Of a stretch of 64,000 nucleotides of DNA, positions 40,343 to 51,979 are shown one piece after another. The DNA is taken from contig NZ_JAPDHZ010000006.1 in the NCBI RefSeq assembly GCF_029525555.1, positions 310,001 through 374,000 on the forward strand, in the 5' to 3' direction. This DNA is from Cohnella ginsengisoli (GTDB taxonomy: Bacteria; Bacillota; Bacilli; Paenibacillales; Paenibacillaceae). The notes below the pieces were generated by a model. That model ran no database searches. It was not told the DNA's origin and was given only the letters and a program-made list of their open reading frames with translations. A program made the position numbers and the translations under genes. Position 1 is the first letter of the stretch. Each line of letters starts with the position of its first letter.

Positions 40343-42146
40343 AACGTTTCGCCTCCTCCTCGCTCAAAATCGGAAAGGACATCTCCACCGTCGTGAACCG
40401 CTGCGCCTCGCTCCAGACGCTTAAGCCGTACGGCTCCCCGAACAAGGTGCGAATCCGGGACCGGACGTTGGCGAGACCGATATGATCGGGGCTCCCGATC
40501 GAGGCTTCGGGCGCTTCGAGCGCTTCGAGCTGCGCGGGGCTCATGCCGACGCCGTTGTCCTGCACGCGGATCTTGAGCTGCGCCTCGCTCGTGAACAGCT
40601 TGATCTGGATCGCGCCCTGCGTCTTCAGCGGCGCGATGCCATGCAGCAGCGCGTTCTCCGCGATCGGCTGCAGCAGCATCTTCGGAATCATCAGCTTGCC
40701 GACGCCCTCCTCCAGACTGAAATGAACCGCGAATTTATCGCTGTACCGGAACTTCTGAATGCTAAAGTAGCTGCGCAGGCTATCCATCTCCTCGTCCACG
40801 CTGACGAACGGACGCCCGTCCATCTGCGCGTACATCAGGCCGGACAGCGACTCGGCGACCAGCTTGATGTTGTCGGCGCCCTGCAGGATCGACAAAAATT
40901 TGATCGTATTGAGCGTATTGTGCAGGAAATGCGGATTGATCTGCGCCTGCAGCGCCCGGATCTCCGCCCGGCTGCGCTCGCGCTCGGTCGAGCGGACTTC
41001 GGCGACGAGGTTGCTCATGCGGCGGGTCATGGAATTGAACTGATGGTACAGCTGGCCGATTTCGTCCTGCGACTTGGTCTCGATCGCGACGTCGAGATTG
41101 TTTTTGGCGACCTCCTTCAGCGCCCGGCCCAGCCGCAGCAGATTGCGGGTGAGGAGCGAGGACATGGACAGGATGAGCAGGACGGCGACGGCGGAAAACA
41201 GCAGCGAGACGTTCAGCATCTTGTCGCGCGTAGAGGAGGAGTCCGCGAGCAGACTGGCCTTGGGAATCAGCACCATCGTCGTCCACTTGGTGAACGCGGA
41301 GGTGCGATACACCGCGAACGTATTTCCCGTCGACAGGCGGGCGTAGAAGCTGCCCCCGTCGGCATGCGGGCGCGAGACGAGTTGTTCAAGATCGGAGGGA
41401 GCCAGGCCGAGCTCGGGCTGATCGAGCACGGGCTGTCCCGTTTGCGTATTAAAGATGAGCATATGGCCGGAATTGCGGATATTGGTGGCGAACAGGTCCT
41501 CGACGATCTCGTAGTCGACGTCCGCGGCGACGAAGCCGATCGCCCGCCCGCCGCTGCGGATCGGCCGCGCGATCGTGATGACCTTGCCCTTCTGCGGGTC
41601 CGCGCTGCTGCCGAGGCGCGGATTCAGATGGGGAGGCAGCAGCAGCGCCTCGTTCTCCATGCCTGTCAGTTCGCCGAACGAAGGCTGCGAACGAAGCGCG
41701 TCGAGCGGGGTCGTCACGCCATACTCGATGGTGTGCCCCGCCAGATCGGAGAGGGTGACGCCGGCCAGGTAATGCTTGAACATCGATACGTTGACCAGAT
41801 AGTCCTGAATTTCCCGCTCGGTATGGATCAGCTCCACCTTGTCCATCGTGTCGTACCGCTCGATATACTTGCGCACGAGATCGTTCATGTATTCGCCGGT
41901 GTCGACGGAGAGCAGCGCGACGATCTTGTCGATGTCGCGCAGCGACGTCTCCAGATTGTCGCTCGAAACGTTGATCATGGCCGCCGCGGCCTGTCCCGCC
42001 TGCCGCTCGGCATCGGCCGTCGAGTTGGCGTACCACATGTATACGGTTACGGACATAAACGTGACGAACAAGAGGAGGATCGCGGCGGACAGCTTGAACT
42101 TGATGCTGTTCAGTCGGGTGCGAAGCGGCCGGTGCATCGGTGTCAT
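40335..42146 (-). CDS. YesM-type sensor histidine kinase
   Basis: 603 residues, intact. A transmembrane helix at 18-38 (LSAAILLLFVTFMSVTVYMW) and another near 310-332 flank a Cache-like sensor domain. HAMP and kinase domains follow, with QINPHFLHNTLNTIKFLSIL (phospho-His), PIAENALLHGI (N box) and QDNGVGMS (G box). Partner of the response regulator below it. The 150-bp divergent gap to the binding-protein gene carries a CG-centred operator-like palindrome. Confidence 0.92.
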   Translation of the reverse strand: MTPMHRPLRTRLNSIKFKLSAAILLLFVTFMSVTVYMWYANSTADAERQAGQAAAAMINVSSDNLETSLRDIDKIVALLSVDTGEYMNDLVRKYIERYDTMDKVELIHTEREIQDYLVNVSMFKHYLAGVTLSDLAGHTIEYGVTTPLDALRSQPSFGELTGMENEALLLPPHLNPRLGSSADPQKGKVITIARPIRSGGRAIGFVAADVDYEIVEDLFATNIRNSGHMLIFNTQTGQPVLDQPELGLAPSDLEQLVSRPHADGGSFYARLSTGNTFAVYRTSAFTKWTTMVLIPKASLLADSSSTRDKMLNVSLLFSAVAVLLILSMSSLLTRNLLRLGRALKEVAKNNLDVAIETKSQDEIGQLYHQFNSMTRRMSNLVAEVRSTERERSRAEIRALQAQINPHFLHNTLNTIKFLSILQGADNIKLVAESLSGLMYAQMDGRPFVSVDEEMDSLRSYFSIQKFRYSDKFAVHFSLEEGVGKLMIPKMLLQPIAENALLHGIAPLKTQGAIQIKLFTSEAQLKIRVQDNGVGMSPAQLEALEAPEASIGSPDHIGLANVRSRIRTLFGEPYGLSVWSEAQRFTTVEMSFPILSEEEAKRYV

Positions 42147-42200
42147 CTCCCAATCGCGTCGCTTCTCTCGCGAGGTTGTGATGCGGATATTTAATAAAAA

Positions 42201-42212
42201 TAAAGCGTTTTA
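42201..42212. promoter_or_regulatory. cre/LacI-type operator candidate in the divergent control region
   Basis: TAAAGCGTTTTA, an imperfect palindrome centred on CG, resembles catabolite-repression (cre) elements and the TAAAACGTTTTA operator at 25083. It lies between the divergent kinase (42146) and binding-protein (42296) genes, in a place to affect both. Confidence 0.5.
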
Positions 42213-42295
42213 AAAAAAAATACAATCCTTCCGTCTCCGAATCTTCGTTATATTCAAAGTGCCAAAACAAACAACCGACAAGGGGCGAAACAAAA

Positions 42296-43704
42296 ATGCA
42301 ACAACGGCGGCTGCACAAAAAAAGCACTGTTCCTGTCCGCGCTCTCGGCGACGATGGCGTTCTCGCTGGCGGCGTGCGGGGCGAACGAAAAAAACGAAGG
42401 CGCATCCCCGGCAAACTCGACGGCGCCGGCATCCTCGGCGGCCTCGCCAACGGCGCAGGCATCGGATTCGACCGGCAGCAAGCCGCAGGAGGTCAAGACG
42501 CTGTCGCTGCTCATGTTCAGCGACTGGTACACGCCGGGCTGGCAAGCGCTGGAGAAGTACATCGCCGATCATGCCTCCGAGCTCGGCTTCAAGCTGGACA
42601 TTCAGAAGATCGCGGGCGGCAGCCAGGGCGAGCAGCTGCTGAAGACGAAGATCGCCACCAACGATCTCCCGGACCTGCTGCAAAACTACGGGCCGAAATG
42701 GATGGATCAGAACGCGGACGCGCTCGACAAGCTCGTCGATCTGACGGGACTCGCCAGCTACGCGGATTACGACGAGAGCGCGATGGACGGCGTGTACAAG
42801 TACAAAGGCAAGTATTATTCCGTGCCGATCGACGCGACGACCTTGATGGGCGTGTTCTACAACAAAAAAGGTGTTCGCCGACCTGAACCTGACGGTTCCG
42901 AAAACATGGGACGAGCTTCTGGCGGTGTCCGAGAAGATCAAGGAAGCGGGCAAGACGCCGTTCTATTACTCCGGCAAGGATACGTGGACGCTGCAGACGA
43001 TTCCGCACTTCGGCTTCTCGCAGGATATCGTGCAGAGCGGCAAGTCGTTCCCGGACTTCTGGCAGGACATGAACACGAACAAGAAGCATTACGCGGAGCT
43101 GACGAACTTCATCGATACGATCAAGAAGTCCAAGGACCTGATCGACAAAGGCTACGTCAACAAATCGTACCTGTCCGATACGTACGATTCCGCGCAGCAG
43201 GCAATCGCGGACGGCACGGCGGCCATGCACGTCAACGGCACCTGGTTCATCGGGGAGATTATCAAGAAGTTCCCGGACAAGGTGAACGACATCGGCGCGT
43301 TCCCGTTCCCGCTCACCGGCGACAACTACGTCAACATCTCGCCGCCGGGCTCCTTGTCGGTGACGACCTCCGCGAAGGACGTCGAGCTGGCCAAGCGCGC
43401 GGTCGACTTCATCGCCTCCGCGCAAGCGCAGCAAATTTTCGCCGAAGCGCAGCCGGGCATCTACCTGAACAAAAAGGTGGAAGTGGCGCTGTCCCCGGCG
43501 ATCGCCGACCTGAACGCGGCGCTCAAGGACGGCAAGGGCATTCTGCACTGGCAGGGCAACGGAGAGCTGTATCCGTACGGTTCGTTCGACAAGTTCATGC
43601 AGGATTATTACGCCGGAGGCAAGACTGCGGAGCAGGTGGCGCAGGCGCTCGATCAGGAAACGGCCAAAAACGCGAAGGCCAAAGACGATCCGAACTGGAA
43701 ATAA
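42296..43704 (+). CDS. Sugar-binding lipoprotein of ABC importer (two frameshifts)
   Basis: About 468 residues. With six rather than seven A at 42317-42323, the signal peptide reads KKALFLSALSATMAFSLAAC, with lipid-anchored Cys27. A Ser/Ala/Pro spacer and family-1 binding-protein fold follow. Six A at 42864-42869 cut it again; five rejoin VFYNKK with VFADLNLTVPKTWDELL. AAGGGG lies about 9 bases before the ATG. It opens the plus-strand operon with two permeases and GH31/GH43 enzymes and is probably activated by the divergent YesN. Confidence 0.87.
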
Positions 43705-43711
43705 AGCCGGT

Positions 43712-43741
43712 CGCCCCTCTCTCCATTCCCCGGGAGGGGCG
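43712..43741 (+). other. Intercistronic hairpin after the binding-protein gene
   Basis: CGCCCCTC pairs with GAGGGGCG 8 bases after the binding-protein stop, without a strong T run. Likely an mRNA-stabilising or attenuating hairpin that keeps binding-protein levels above those of the permeases. Confidence 0.6.
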
Positions 43742-43770
43742 ATTCCTTACACAAATAGGAGCGGAGCAAG

Positions 43771-44652
43771 ATGAAACCAACCAAAAACAAGCCTTACACG
43801 TATACGCTCATCCTGCCGGGCATGCTGCTGTACGCCGTATTTTTCCTCGTGCCGTCGCTCTTCGGGGGCGTGCTCTCGTTTGCGAACATCGGCCGCTTCT
43901 CGTTCTCGGACATCCGCTTCACAGGCTGGACCAACTATATCAACGTGCTCACCGACGACTATCTGAGCGCGGCCATCCGCAATTCGTTCGTCTTCGCCTT
44001 CGCCACGACGCTGCTCAAGGTCGGCATCGGCACGGCGCTCGCCGTCTTCCTCAACCGCAAGCTGCGCACGACCAACTATTTGCGCACGGTGGCCTTCCTG
44101 CCCGCGGTGCTGAGCACGGTGGCGGTCGGCGTTTTCTTTACCTCGGCGATGCATCCGACGAACGGAATGATCAACCGCTTCTTGCACGCCGTCGGCCTCG
44201 GCGCGATCGCGCCGGACTGGCTGACCGATCCGCATCTGGCCATCTATTCGCTCGTCGGCATCGAGACGTGGAAGTGGTCGGGCTTCACGATGGCGATCGT
44301 GCTGGCGGGATTGCAGTCGATCTCCAAGGACTACTACGAAAGCGCCAATCTAGAGGGCGCCTCGGAATGGCAGCAATTCCGATCGATTACGTTCCCGCTT
44401 GTGCTCCCCTACTTCAACAACGCGCTGATCGTCAACCTGATCGGCGGGCTGAAAGTGTTCGACCTCGTGCAGGCCGTGACGCAGGGCGGTCCCGGCTCGG
44501 CGACGGAGGTGTTCGGCACGCTGGTGTTCAAGTCGTTCGGCAGCGGCCGGCTAGGCGAAGGCGCGGCCGCGAGCATCCTGCTGTCGCTGATCGTCATCGC
44601 GATCACGCTGCCCACATGGAAGCTGATCGCGCGCAAGGAGGTGGAGCTATGA
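43771..44652 (+). CDS. Carbohydrate ABC transporter permease (MalF/UgpA type)
   Basis: 293 residues, intact, with six helices (YTLILPGMLLYAVFFLVPSL first). The EAA loop is YESANLEGASEWQQFRSITF. GGAGC precedes the ATG. Its TGA overlaps the ATG of the next permease, showing translational coupling. Confidence 0.92.
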   Translation: MKPTKNKPYTYTLILPGMLLYAVFFLVPSLFGGVLSFANIGRFSFSDIRFTGWTNYINVLTDDYLSAAIRNSFVFAFATTLLKVGIGTALAVFLNRKLRTTNYLRTVAFLPAVLSTVAVGVFFTSAMHPTNGMINRFLHAVGLGAIAPDWLTDPHLAIYSLVGIETWKWSGFTMAIVLAGLQSISKDYYESANLEGASEWQQFRSITFPLVLPYFNNALIVNLIGGLKVFDLVQAVTQGGPGSATEVFGTLVFKSFGSGRLGEGAAASILLSLIVIAITLPTWKLIARKEVEL

Positions 44653-45468
44653 GCAGCAAGCGGCCGCAGTGGGCCGCGGAGGCGATCGGGCTGCTCCTCA
44701 GCCTGCTCGTCATCGTCCCGCTTTATTTTATCGTCGTCAATTCGTTCAAGGACAAAGCCGGCGCGGCGGCCATGAGCCTCGCGCTGCCGAGCAAGTGGTT
44801 CCTCGTCTCCAACTATGCCGAGATGATCGACGCCGGCGGCGTGCTGACCGGGCTGAGAAACAGCGCGCTCGTCACGTTCGCCACCGTGGCGCTGCTCATC
44901 GTGCTCTGCTCGATGACCGCCTTTACGCTGCAGCGCAAAAACACGCGGATGTCCGGCTTGCTGTATCTGCTCGTTTTGCTCGGCCTGATGATCCCGCTGC
45001 AGATCATTCCCGCGTATTTCATCACGTATTACCTGCATGTCAAGACATACCTGGCGGCCACCGTCATGCTGGCGGTAACGAATTTCTCGTTCGGCACCTT
45101 TTTTGTACACCGGCTTTTACAAGAGCATCCCGCGCGAGATCGACGAATCGGCCATCGTGGACGGGGTCGGGCCGTACCGCCTGTTCTTCGGGATTATTTT
45201 CCCGCTTCTGCGGCCGGTGACCGTCACGCTGATCATCATTTCAATTATGGGCGTCTGGAACGACTTCGGCATTACGATCTACTTCCTGAACAGCCCCCGC
45301 AACTATACGGTGACGCTGACCATCTTCAACTTCCTGGGCACGTACAGCTCGGACTGGAACCTGATCTTCGCCAACGTCGTGCTGGTTTCGGCGCCCGTCG
45401 TTATCGTCTATTTGCTGCTGCAGCGCTACATCATCGACGGCATGACCGCAGGTTCCGTCAAAGGATAA
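44649..45468 (+). CDS. Carbohydrate ABC transporter permease (MalG type; frameshifted at 45099-45104)
   Basis: About 273 residues with helices from EAIGLLLSLLVIVPLYFIVV. The EAA loop DESAIVDGVGPYRLFFGIIF and the ending GMTAGSVKG are typical. Six T at 45099-45104 split it; five rejoin NFSFGTF with LYTGFYKSIPREI. The next gene starts 15 bp later. Confidence 0.88.
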
Positions 45469-45483
45469 AGGGGAGAAGACGAA

Positions 45484-46959
45484 GTGTTCGAACAAAAAGG
45501 GGCAGGCTACCGGATCAGGCTCGGCGGCGCCGACATCGCGGTCGAAGGCGAAGTCATGACGCTCGCGCTGGGCGGAAAGTCGTACGCGGTCTGCTTGAGG
45601 CCGGTACTGGACGGCTTCAAGCTGCCGATCTCGGGATGGACGGAAGAAGGAAGTGCGCTGCTCGGGGAACTGCGGGACTGCGGCTATCGCGTCAAGCTGA
45701 CGGCGGGCGCGTCCTGGCTTGAATATACGATCGACGGATCCAGCTCGCTGCACGGAGAGATCCGCTATTTTGCCGGCACGGAGCTGGTCGATTCCGTCGT
45801 TCGCGGCTTTCTGCCCGACCATTACAACCGAGTGTTCCAATCGGGCGAATCGGCCGAATTCGTATTCAGCGCAACGGCCAAGGAATCGCAGTTCGACCGC
45901 GGGCTGGAGCGGATCTGGATGACATGTCCGGCGCCGAAGACGCTGGCGTTTCGAGATAAATGGGCAGAGGCCGGCCCGTGGTGGGGCATGATTGTGCCTG
46001 ACCCGCTTCCCGTCCGCGAGACGGTGGCGACGTTCCGGCAGGGCCGCTTCGATATCGCGTTCACCCATTTTTACGGTGCCGCGTACGAGGGTCGGTTTCC
46101 CCGGGTGCAGTTCCATTTCGGACTCGAAACAGAAGACTCGGTGCTAGACCGCTACGTGGCGTATTACAGGGACAGCGGATATATGCGGGAAGGGGGCGAA
46201 TGGTTCGATTGGTGGAGCCGGCCGATCTTCTGCACCTGGGGGGCAGCAGGAGTATCTGGAGCAAAGCTGCGACTTCGAGCGCAATCCGCTGACGGCGGAC
46301 ACGCTAATGGATTGGGTCGTAAGCCTGGAGGACAAGACGGGCGGCCATCCGTTTACGCTGATCGTCGATTCGCACTGGTTCGATCATTATGGGGAATACG
46401 GCGTGCATCCGCAGCGGTTCGGCGACACCGCTTCCTTCCGAAGGCTGATCGAATCGGTCAAGGCGCGCGGCCATAAAGTCGTGCTCTGGTACACGCCGCT
46501 ATGGGTATCGAAGACGTCCCGCATCGTGCGCGAGCATCCGGAGTGGCTGGTGAAAACCCTGGAGGGGGGAGCCGGCTCGCGTCACGAACACCGAAATCTA
46601 CGACTACGTCTACTTGCTGGACTGTTCGCGCGAAGACGTGCGGGCGCATATCCGCAGCACCGTACGTTACCTGCTGTCCGACGAGGCTGACGCCCTGAAT
46701 GCCGACGGCTTCAAGATCGACATGAACTACTACGGTCCGGTCGGCGGCAAGCATGCGATCGACAATTACGAATGGGGCATCGGCGAAAAGCTCTGGTACG
46801 AGCTCGTCCGGCTCATTGGCACGGAGGCGGCTGCGGTCAAGGCGGATGCGTTTCGTCTGGGAGGAGGATCGCGAAGCCGGAACCGTGCGGTTCAGGATCG
46901 AGGATTGCGGCAAGGGCATCGAAGCGTTCGTATTGGAATTCGCGCAGGTTGACGGATAA
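45484..46959 (+). CDS. GH31-like glycosidase, apparently internally deleted (frameshifts plus deletion near 46852)
   Basis: An N-terminal beta-sandwich and a TIM barrel are readable: WFDWWSRPIFCTWG, FTLIVDSHWFDHYGEYGVHP, GHKVVLWYTPLWVSK and NADGFKIDMNYYGP, whose Asp is the probable nucleophile. Extra G at 46238-46243 and 46564-46569 explain two splits. Near 46852 the barrel (TEAAAVKADA) jumps straight to what looks like the last C-terminal beta strands (FVWEEDREAGTVRFRIEDCG). Only ~490 residues remain against 600-800 usual, and the acid/base region is absent. Either the genome or the assembly has lost some 150-200 codons. GTG start with GGGGAGAAG upstream. Confidence 0.7.
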
Positions 46960-46975
46960 GGAGGAAATGGCCGGT

Positions 46976-47875
46976 ATGCTGCACAGAAGCGACATTCAAA
47001 TTCGCGATCCGTTCGTCGTGACGGTGCCGGAAGAGGGCTTGTACTATTTGTACGGCACGACCGACCGCAACGCCTGGTCGGGACCGGGCACCGGCTTCGA
47101 CGTCTACCGCAGCCGCGATCTGGAAGCGTGGGAGGGACCGTTCCCGGCGTTCCGGCCGGAGGCCGGGTTCTGGGGGGACCGAAAATTTCTGGGCGCCCGA
47201 GGTTCATCGCTGGCGGGGCATGTACTATATGTTCGCCAGCTTCAAGGCGCCCGGACGGCGGCGCGCGACGCAGATCCTGGCCGCGGACGGGCCGCTCGGC
47301 CCGTTCAGGCCCTTGTCGGACCGGCCGGCGACGCCGCCGGACTGGGAATGCCTGGACGGTACCTTGTACGTGGACCGGCAGGGCGAACCATGGATCGTAT
47401 TCTGCCGCGAGTGGCTGCAGGTGACGGACGGCGAGATGTACGCCCTTCGGTTGAGCGCTGACCTGGCCGAGACGGCAGGGGGAGCCGATCAAACTGTTCG
47501 CCGCAACGGAGGCGCCGTGGGTGCGAAGCACGGTGTACGAAGCTGAGGGTCAGCCGGACGTTCGCGGCTACGTGACGGACGGGCCGTTCCTGTTCCGACC
47601 GGCAGAAGGGGAGCTGTGGATGCTCTGGTCGAGCCACGGTGACGAAGGTTACGCGATGGGCGTCGCCAAGTCTGCGTCGGGGGGAGATTGAAGGGCCGTG
47701 GACGCAGGAGGAGCTGCCTTTCTTCCGCCGGGACGGCGGGCACGGGATGCTGTTCGCGGACCTGGAGGGGCGGCTGACGCTCGCGCTGCATTGCCCGAAC
47801 CGGACGCCGGACGAGCGCCCCGTATTTTTCCGCGTGAAGACGGAGGCTGGTACGCTTGCGCTGTCGGAGGACTGA
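46976..47875 (+). CDS. GH43-like five-bladed beta-propeller glycosidase (three frameshifts)
   Basis: About 298 residues, cytoplasmic. The GH43 opening IQIRDPFVVTVPEEGLYYLY carries the catalytic-base Asp. FWAPEVHRWRGMYYMFAS is next, and the STVYEAEG and TDGPFLFRPAEG segments supply the likely acid Glu. Extra G at 47172-47177, 47478-47482 and 47679-47684 split it into four frames. I prefer ATG 46976, 10 bases after AAGGAGG, over ATG 46967, only 1-2 bases after it. Probably a xylosidase or arabinofuranosidase acting on the sugar imported by this operon. Confidence 0.83.
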
Positions 47876-47994
47876 GGCGCCTCCGGTAGGAAGTGCAGGT
47901 TCATGAGAGAGAGGGGCGGGGCGGCGTTCGCTCCGCCAACCTGCTTCGCCTGAGGGGGAGGGACAGCGCGACGGGCCATTTTTTCAAGTGAAAA

Positions 47995-48008
47995 TGAAAG
48001 CGTTTTAT
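47995..48008. promoter_or_regulatory. cre-like element upstream of the secreted GH28-type gene
   Basis: TGAAAGCGTTTTAT fits the CcpA cre pattern and lies about 40 bp before the start codon, where bound CcpA would block transcription in the presence of preferred sugars. Confidence 0.6.
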
Positions 48009-48046
48009 ATTAAGAGTTCAAACTTCATTTCGGGAGGTAAATCGGT

Positions 48047-50477
48047 ATGAGAAAGATCGGTTTTCGTTTCGTTCGTCTTCTGATCGCGGCGGCTTTATTC
48101 GTCGCACCCCTGGCCTTCGGCGTACCGGCGACGCACGCCGCCGGTACGGTCACCGCCTACGCGGCGCCCACCGGCGCGCCCCGCTCCTCCGACTTCACGG
48201 TCACGGCCGGCGGCAGCGCCATCGATCTGTACGGAGACAATAACGGCTGGGGCAACAAGGTATCGTACGGTTACTTCGACATGACCGGCTCCATCACCGT
48301 GTCGGTGACGGTCAACTTCTCTTTTTCCTCCTATAAACTGGCGCCTGCCTCCCTCGGCCTGGCCTCTACCCGAAGCGGGAACACGATACAGTTCACATTG
48401 AGCGGGCCGACCAACGTATCGCTTATTTTGGACGGGAACTATCAGGGCCGCACGCTCCACCTGTTCGCCAGCGCGCCTGATACCAGCGTACCGAGTCCGT
48501 CCGATCCGAACGTCATCTACATCGGACCCGGCTATTACGACTACTCTTCCACGCCGACGACGACGATCACGGTCGGTTCGGGCAAGACGCTGTATATCGC
48601 CGGCGGCGCGTTCCTGAACGGGCATATCGAAGTGCGCGGCGCCTCGAATGTCGCGATCCGGGGCCGGGGCATCGTCAGCATGAACTATACGTCGACTTAC
48701 CTCAATCAGCCGATCAGCATCTTGTCGAGCACGAACGTGCAGATAAGCGGTATCATCGTGGATCGGCGGATCGGTGCTTGGTCGAGCCTGATAGACAACA
48801 GCAGCCAGGTTAGCGTCACCGATTATAAAGTCGTCAGCCCGACTTATGCGAGCACGGACGGGCTGAATCTCGTCAATTCCCACGACGTGACGATCGACCG
48901 CTCTTTCTTTCGGACTGCCGACGACTGCATCGCGATCAAAGGCGTCGTCACGCCAGGCTACAACGCAAGCGACAATCCGGCGAGCGGGGCGCCCAACTAC
49001 AACATCACCATCCAGAACAGTCAATTCTGGAGCGATGCCAACGACGTATGGTCGCTCGGCGCGGAGACGCAAGCGGCCTATTACGAGAACATTAAGTATT
49101 TGAACAACGACGTGCTGTACAGCTATGACGACCGCGACAATCACGGGGTCATCCAGGACCGGGCCGTTATGGATATCACCGCCTTGAACGGCACGCAGTT
49201 CCGCAACATTCTGTACCAGGATATCCGAGTCGAGCAGAGCGTCCGGCTCGTCAATCTCTCGTTTGCGGACAGCTTCTGGTTCGGCTCGCTGCCGGGCAAC
49301 CAGTCCTTCCCGGGGCTCATCAGCGGCGTGACGTTCAGGAACATTACCGCCGTCGGCACCGGTTCGAAGGAGATTAGGCTGTGGGGCTGGGATCTGGGCA
49401 AGCCGGTCAGCGACATCCTGTTCGAGGACGTATCGATCGACGGACAATATTTGACCGATCTGGGCGACAAGCCGTTTAACGTGAATAATTACGTGAAAAA
49501 CGTCGTCGTCAGGCAGTCGACCGCGCCGGTCGACACATATGTCGGCGGACTGGACTTCTCCTCCGCGCAGGGGGGCGAACCAGTGGTATTACAAAGAGTG
49601 GAACGGAAGCGGCTATGCCAATATGACATGGAACGCGGCGGACCGCAAGTGGAAGGGAACGGGGGCGTACATCGGCATGTGGGGGCCGAACTTCGTCCAT
49701 CCGGAGAGCAACGACGCGGTCAAAGCGTGGCTGGCTCCGAGTACGGGCACGGTCATGATCAAGGGTACGGCGGCCAAGTGGGATACGGGCGGCGGCGACG
49801 GCGTGCGGATTAAGATCATGAAGAACAGCACCCCGCTTTGGCCGTCCAGCGGCTGGCAGACGATCGGGGCGACCGATCGGCTCGGCGTGCAGTTCGGCGT
49901 CATCGCGAACGTCGCCGCCGGCGATTACGTCTATATCGTCGTCAACAAGAACGGCACCGACAGCCACGATACGACCGTACTGGATGCGATGATCACCTAC
50001 AAGCCGGTTTTTAACGCATCAACCGACTTCCTGACGTATCAGGGCGGCTGGAACTGGAACTATCTGCAGGGCAATGCCGCTCCCTATACGAGCATGGCCT
50101 GGAACGCGACGGACAAGACGTGGCGCGGCACGAACGCTTGGAATATCATTCACGACGGCGGTCTAATGCACCCGGACGCCGACGACACGGTACGGGCCTG
50201 GACGGCTCCGGTAACCGGTACGGTGCGCGTTACGGGCAACGCGCGGAAGCAGGATACGAACGGCGGGGACGGCGTGCGGATCAAGATCTTAAAGAACGCT
50301 GCCCAGCTATGGCCGGCGAGCGGCTGGCAGGCGATCGCTTACAACGACGCGACCGGCGTCAGCCATTCTCTGACTGTGAACGTGACGGCGGGCGATGTGC
50401 TCTACTTCGTCCTGGACAAGAACGGGAACAACAGCTTCGACACGACGTACTGGAGTCCGAACATTATATATACGTAA
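48047..50477 (+). CDS. Secreted GH28-type beta-helix glycosidase with paired C-terminal domains (frameshifted at 49570-49575)
   Basis: About 809 residues. The signal peptide ends near ATHAAG. An N-terminal beta-sandwich (to about residue 140) precedes a right-handed beta-helix with GH28-type motifs STDGLNLVNSHDVTI and TADDCIAIKG (catalytic Asp pair). At the C-terminus are two copies of a ~140-residue beta domain (ANQWYYKEWNGSGYANMTWN; GGWNWNYLQGNAAPYTSMAWN), probably carbohydrate-binding. Six G at 49570-49575 shift the frame at the first copy; five restore it. GGGAGG precedes the ATG. Likely an extracellular pectin- or dextran-type depolymerase feeding the upstream importer. Confidence 0.78.
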
Positions 50478-50558
50478 CCTTTCTTTCGATTCGCCGCGTT
50501 CCGGGTACAATATACCATTGGAAACGACGGAGCGAGCACGGAAGGGAGAGACGCGCGG

Positions 50559-51910
50559 ATGATCAATACGATAATCGTGCTGGCGCTCATCGCATGCACG
50601 GCTTTCTTCGTGGCTGCGGAGTACGCGGTCATTCGGGCGAGGATGAGCCGAATCGAGCAGCTAGTCGCCGAAGGCAACAAGAAGGCGTCGGCGGTCAAGC
50701 AGATCGTGGCGAGGCTGGACGAGTATCTATCGGCTTGCCAGCTGGGCAATACGCTGACCAACCTGGCGCTCGGCTGGCTGGGCGAATCGACGGTAGAACA
50801 CCTGCTGAGTCCCGTCTTCGGACTTTTTTCGCTGCCGGAGTCGGTGGAGACGGTCGTATCGTTCGTGATCGCATTCCTCATCCTCACCTTTCTCGAGGTC
50901 GTGGTCGGAGAGCTGCTGCCTAAAATCGTGGCGATCCAAAAGGCCGAATCGCTCGCGCTTGCGCTGGCGAGGCCTTTGATGATGTTTTTCAAACTCACCT
51001 ATCCGTTCAGCTGGCTGCTGAACCGTTCGGCGCGGCTGCTCACCGGGCTGTTCGGGATGAAGCCGCTCTCCGAGCAGGACAACACCCGCACCGAAGCCGA
51101 GCTGCGCCTGATCCTGTCCGAAGGCTACAAGAGCGGCATCATCAACTCCTCGGAGTTCCGGTACGTGACGAACATCTTCGAGCTGGACGACATGGTGGCC
51201 AAAGGCATCATGATCCCGCGGCGGGACGTGGCGTTCATCGACGAGAGCGAGACGGTGCAGGAGGTCGTGGCCCGTACTTCGCTGGATGCCTACGATCTGT
51301 ACCCGGTCACGGCGGGCGGCGACAAGGACACGATCGTGGGACTGATCGATTACAAGGAGCTGCTCACGGCGTACATTCGCCATCCGGGGGGAGCCGGACA
51401 TGCCGGTCAAGCCTTATATCGAGCCTGTGCTGCAGCTGCTGGATACCGTGTCGGTGCAGGAGATCTTGTTGTTGATGCAAAAAAAGGGACATCCATATGG
51501 CGGTGCTGCTCGACGAGTACGGCGGGACTTCGGGCATCGTCACGATTCGCGACATTATCGCGCGCATCGTCGGCGAGCGGAGGCAGCAGCGCGACGAGGA
51601 CGGCCGCCCGCTGATTCAGCAGCTTCCCGGCGGCCAGTACGAGCTGAGCGGCACGCTTATGATCGAGGAGACCAACCGTCTGCTGAAGACGGAGATCGAG
51701 GACGACGAAGGCGTGTACACGCTGGGCGGCTGGCTCATGTCCGAGCTGGAGGAGGCAGCGCCGGGCGCAGAAGTGTCCGCGGACGACTATACGTTCGTCG
51801 TCGCCGAGATGGAAAATCGCCAGATCAAGCGGGTCAACGTGCGGCGTGCGCCTGCGGCCGCGAGCGAATCGCAGGAGGCTTCCGCCTCCGCGGAGCATCC
51901 TTCTTCTTGA
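50559..51910 (+). CDS. CNNM/HlyC-CorC family membrane protein with CBS domains (two frameshifts)
   Basis: About 450 residues. An N-terminal DUF21/CNNM transmembrane domain (IVLALIACTAFFVAAEYAVI; FVIAFLILTFLEVVVGELLP) is followed by a CBS pair (VAKGIMIPRRDVAFIDESET; MAVLLDEYGGTSGIVTIRD) and a C-terminal CorC/HlyC domain, ending in an Ala/Ser/Glu tail. Six G at 51386-51391 and seven A at 51479-51485 split it; one fewer in each gives a single frame. Probably Mg2+/Co2+ efflux or homeostasis. Single-gene transcript ended by the hairpin at 51980. Confidence 0.88.
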
Positions 51911-51979
51911 GGCAGCTTGAGTCGTCTTGCGAGCTCGATGCGTGCTTGTCGTTCTTAATGCATGCTTGTCGTTTCGGAA

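Noticed and set aside
40482..42194. 570-codon plus-strand open frame opposite the YesM kinase
   Set aside because: The minus-strand kinase has all expected motifs; the antisense frame has none.
42354..45722. 1122-codon plus-strand frame joining binding protein, permeases and GH31
   Set aside because: Produced by homopolymer frameshifts that put unrelated frames in line; the individual genes are clear after removing one base at each run.
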